The position numbers were made by a program, and so were the translations under genes. A stretch of DNA of 64,000 nucleotides, taken from positions 19,073,934-19,137,933 of the forward strand of contig JAAOOA010000033.1 of assembly GCA_012861695.1 (NCBI GenBank). Direction: 5' to 3'. The notes under the pieces were generated by a model. It saw only the letters and a program-made list of their open reading frames with translations. It ran no database searches and was not told the DNA's origin. Origin of the DNA: Trematomus loennbergii. Its lineage: Eukaryota; Chordata; Actinopteri; Perciformes; Nototheniidae. Positions 63,101 through 64,000 of this stretch are shown piece after piece (the first letter of the stretch is position 1; each line of letters begins with the position of its first letter).

Positions 63101-64000
63101 GTTCCTTACACTCCTTGTATTTTACCTGTCGTTCACCATTGTCTGTCCCAAAAAATGCCCAAGAAGTCAGTCTATAATCCGCTGCATGTGTTTTCACTGC
63201 AATGGTACGGACTAGGGTTTGTTTGGAACCACCCCTCGAAAAAGACTCGTTATGGCATTAGAGTACAATTACTCCATCCTCAAGTGCCCAAGAAAAAGAA
63301 CACCAGCAATTGTAATTGTTTTTTTGCATTTCATTTGGTTGTTTAAAGTCTACAATAATCAAGACTCTTAAGACAGTCAGGTTTGCTCATCTCATACTGT
63401 AAAGATTTCGGATGGTATCCAACAAAAAAAACCTAATTACTTCAATGTTGTCCAGACATTTAAACACGACACCTACACTGACTTTGGCATTTTAAACTCA
63501 CTGTATCTCTAAATGTTTCTAAAACGTGTGTGTGCTCAGCAACAGGGATCTGGATTAGTGATTAAAGGAATGTTCTTGTATTCATTGGGTAAATATGTGA
63601 AACTCCTTAGTAGCAGGGACTATTTTAAAGCTAATATGATAATAATATGCTTCTGATACATAACCCGGGAACAATTCTAAGATTGTTTACACTTTTCTGT
63701 TACTTTCATTGTCATTTGTATATTCTATACAACTTTAATGTTCTGCGCAGTATTTTTGTTGTCATCTAGGGACAATAGTCGCAAACTTGTGTCTGTCGGT
63801 CTGTACTCTTTACAGGGAATGTTCTATGCTCTGTATGTGTCACATACAAATAATATGAACCATGGCATGTCAGATGTTTTCCCATCCAATTTAATTATTT
63901 AACTCCCCCCTGACAAGCTAATGTGGGTCTCTATGATAAGAAGTACTGATGCAACTGTGTCCTTGCATACAGTATAGATATACATGTGTTGATAGGAGTC
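60111..64000. other. Non-coding to the window end; no gene recognised
   Basis: A short (TA)n tract lies near 61490-61500. No further pcdh1 exon, poly-A site or repeat border is supported. Confidence 0.4.

Overview
This is a window of teleost fish nuclear DNA, most likely a percomorph. The evidence is one recognisable vertebrate gene with canonical GT-AG introns, long AT-rich non-coding stretches, a long (CA)n microsatellite, an L2-type LINE fragment, hAT and TTAA-type DNA elements, and SINE-like repeats. There are no prokaryotic features.

The only confidently identified host gene is protocadherin-1 (pcdh1, delta-1 protocadherin) on the + strand. A probable 5' UTR exon ends at 16200, followed by an 8.1 kb intron. 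The first coding exon (24352-25146) encodes the signal peptide, EC1-EC2 and the start of EC3. A 936 bp intron follows. The second coding exon (26083-28267) encodes the rest of EC3 to EC7, the transmembrane helix and the proximal cytoplasmic tail. It carries two separate one-base deletions relative to the family reading frame, one in a G4 run at 27569-27572 and one near 28229-28232. The two together restore phase 0 at the splice donor. Either the assembly has two base errors or this copy is recently damaged. The distal tail exons, including the RRVTF-containing CM3 region, were not recognised in the 35.7 kb that follows, so that stretch reads best as a long intron, with the last exons beyond the window.

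The rest is non-coding DNA with old and nested mobile elements. From left to right: an L2 LINE fragment on the - strand (about 667-1515); R1-family repeats (about 2290 and 4490); a 515 bp element with inverted ends and a 7 bp target duplication (7587-8101); a TTAA-bounded element (9273-10797) split by a 1.0 kb hAT-type element with an 8 bp target duplication (9466-10482); a TTAA-bounded MITE (30601-30990) with a second copy at 54580-54963; a hAT deletion derivative keeping only the transposase C-terminus (38338-39174); a reversed R1 copy with three 76 bp tandem units (39503-39706); a fragment related to the 9.5 kb hAT (about 44700-45390); a SINE-like repeat (about 49919-50124); a hAT deletion derivative keeping only the BED finger (55993-57058), inserted into another R1 copy; and a tRNA-derived SINE (about 59929-60110).

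I did not find a new multi-gene system. The best leads are the two pcdh1 frameshifts, the pcdh1 leader with a stop codon overlapping the start codon, and the precisely delimited nested hAT insertions, one with its empty site visible elsewhere in the window. Repeat family names rest on recognition of motifs and ends, not on a database search.
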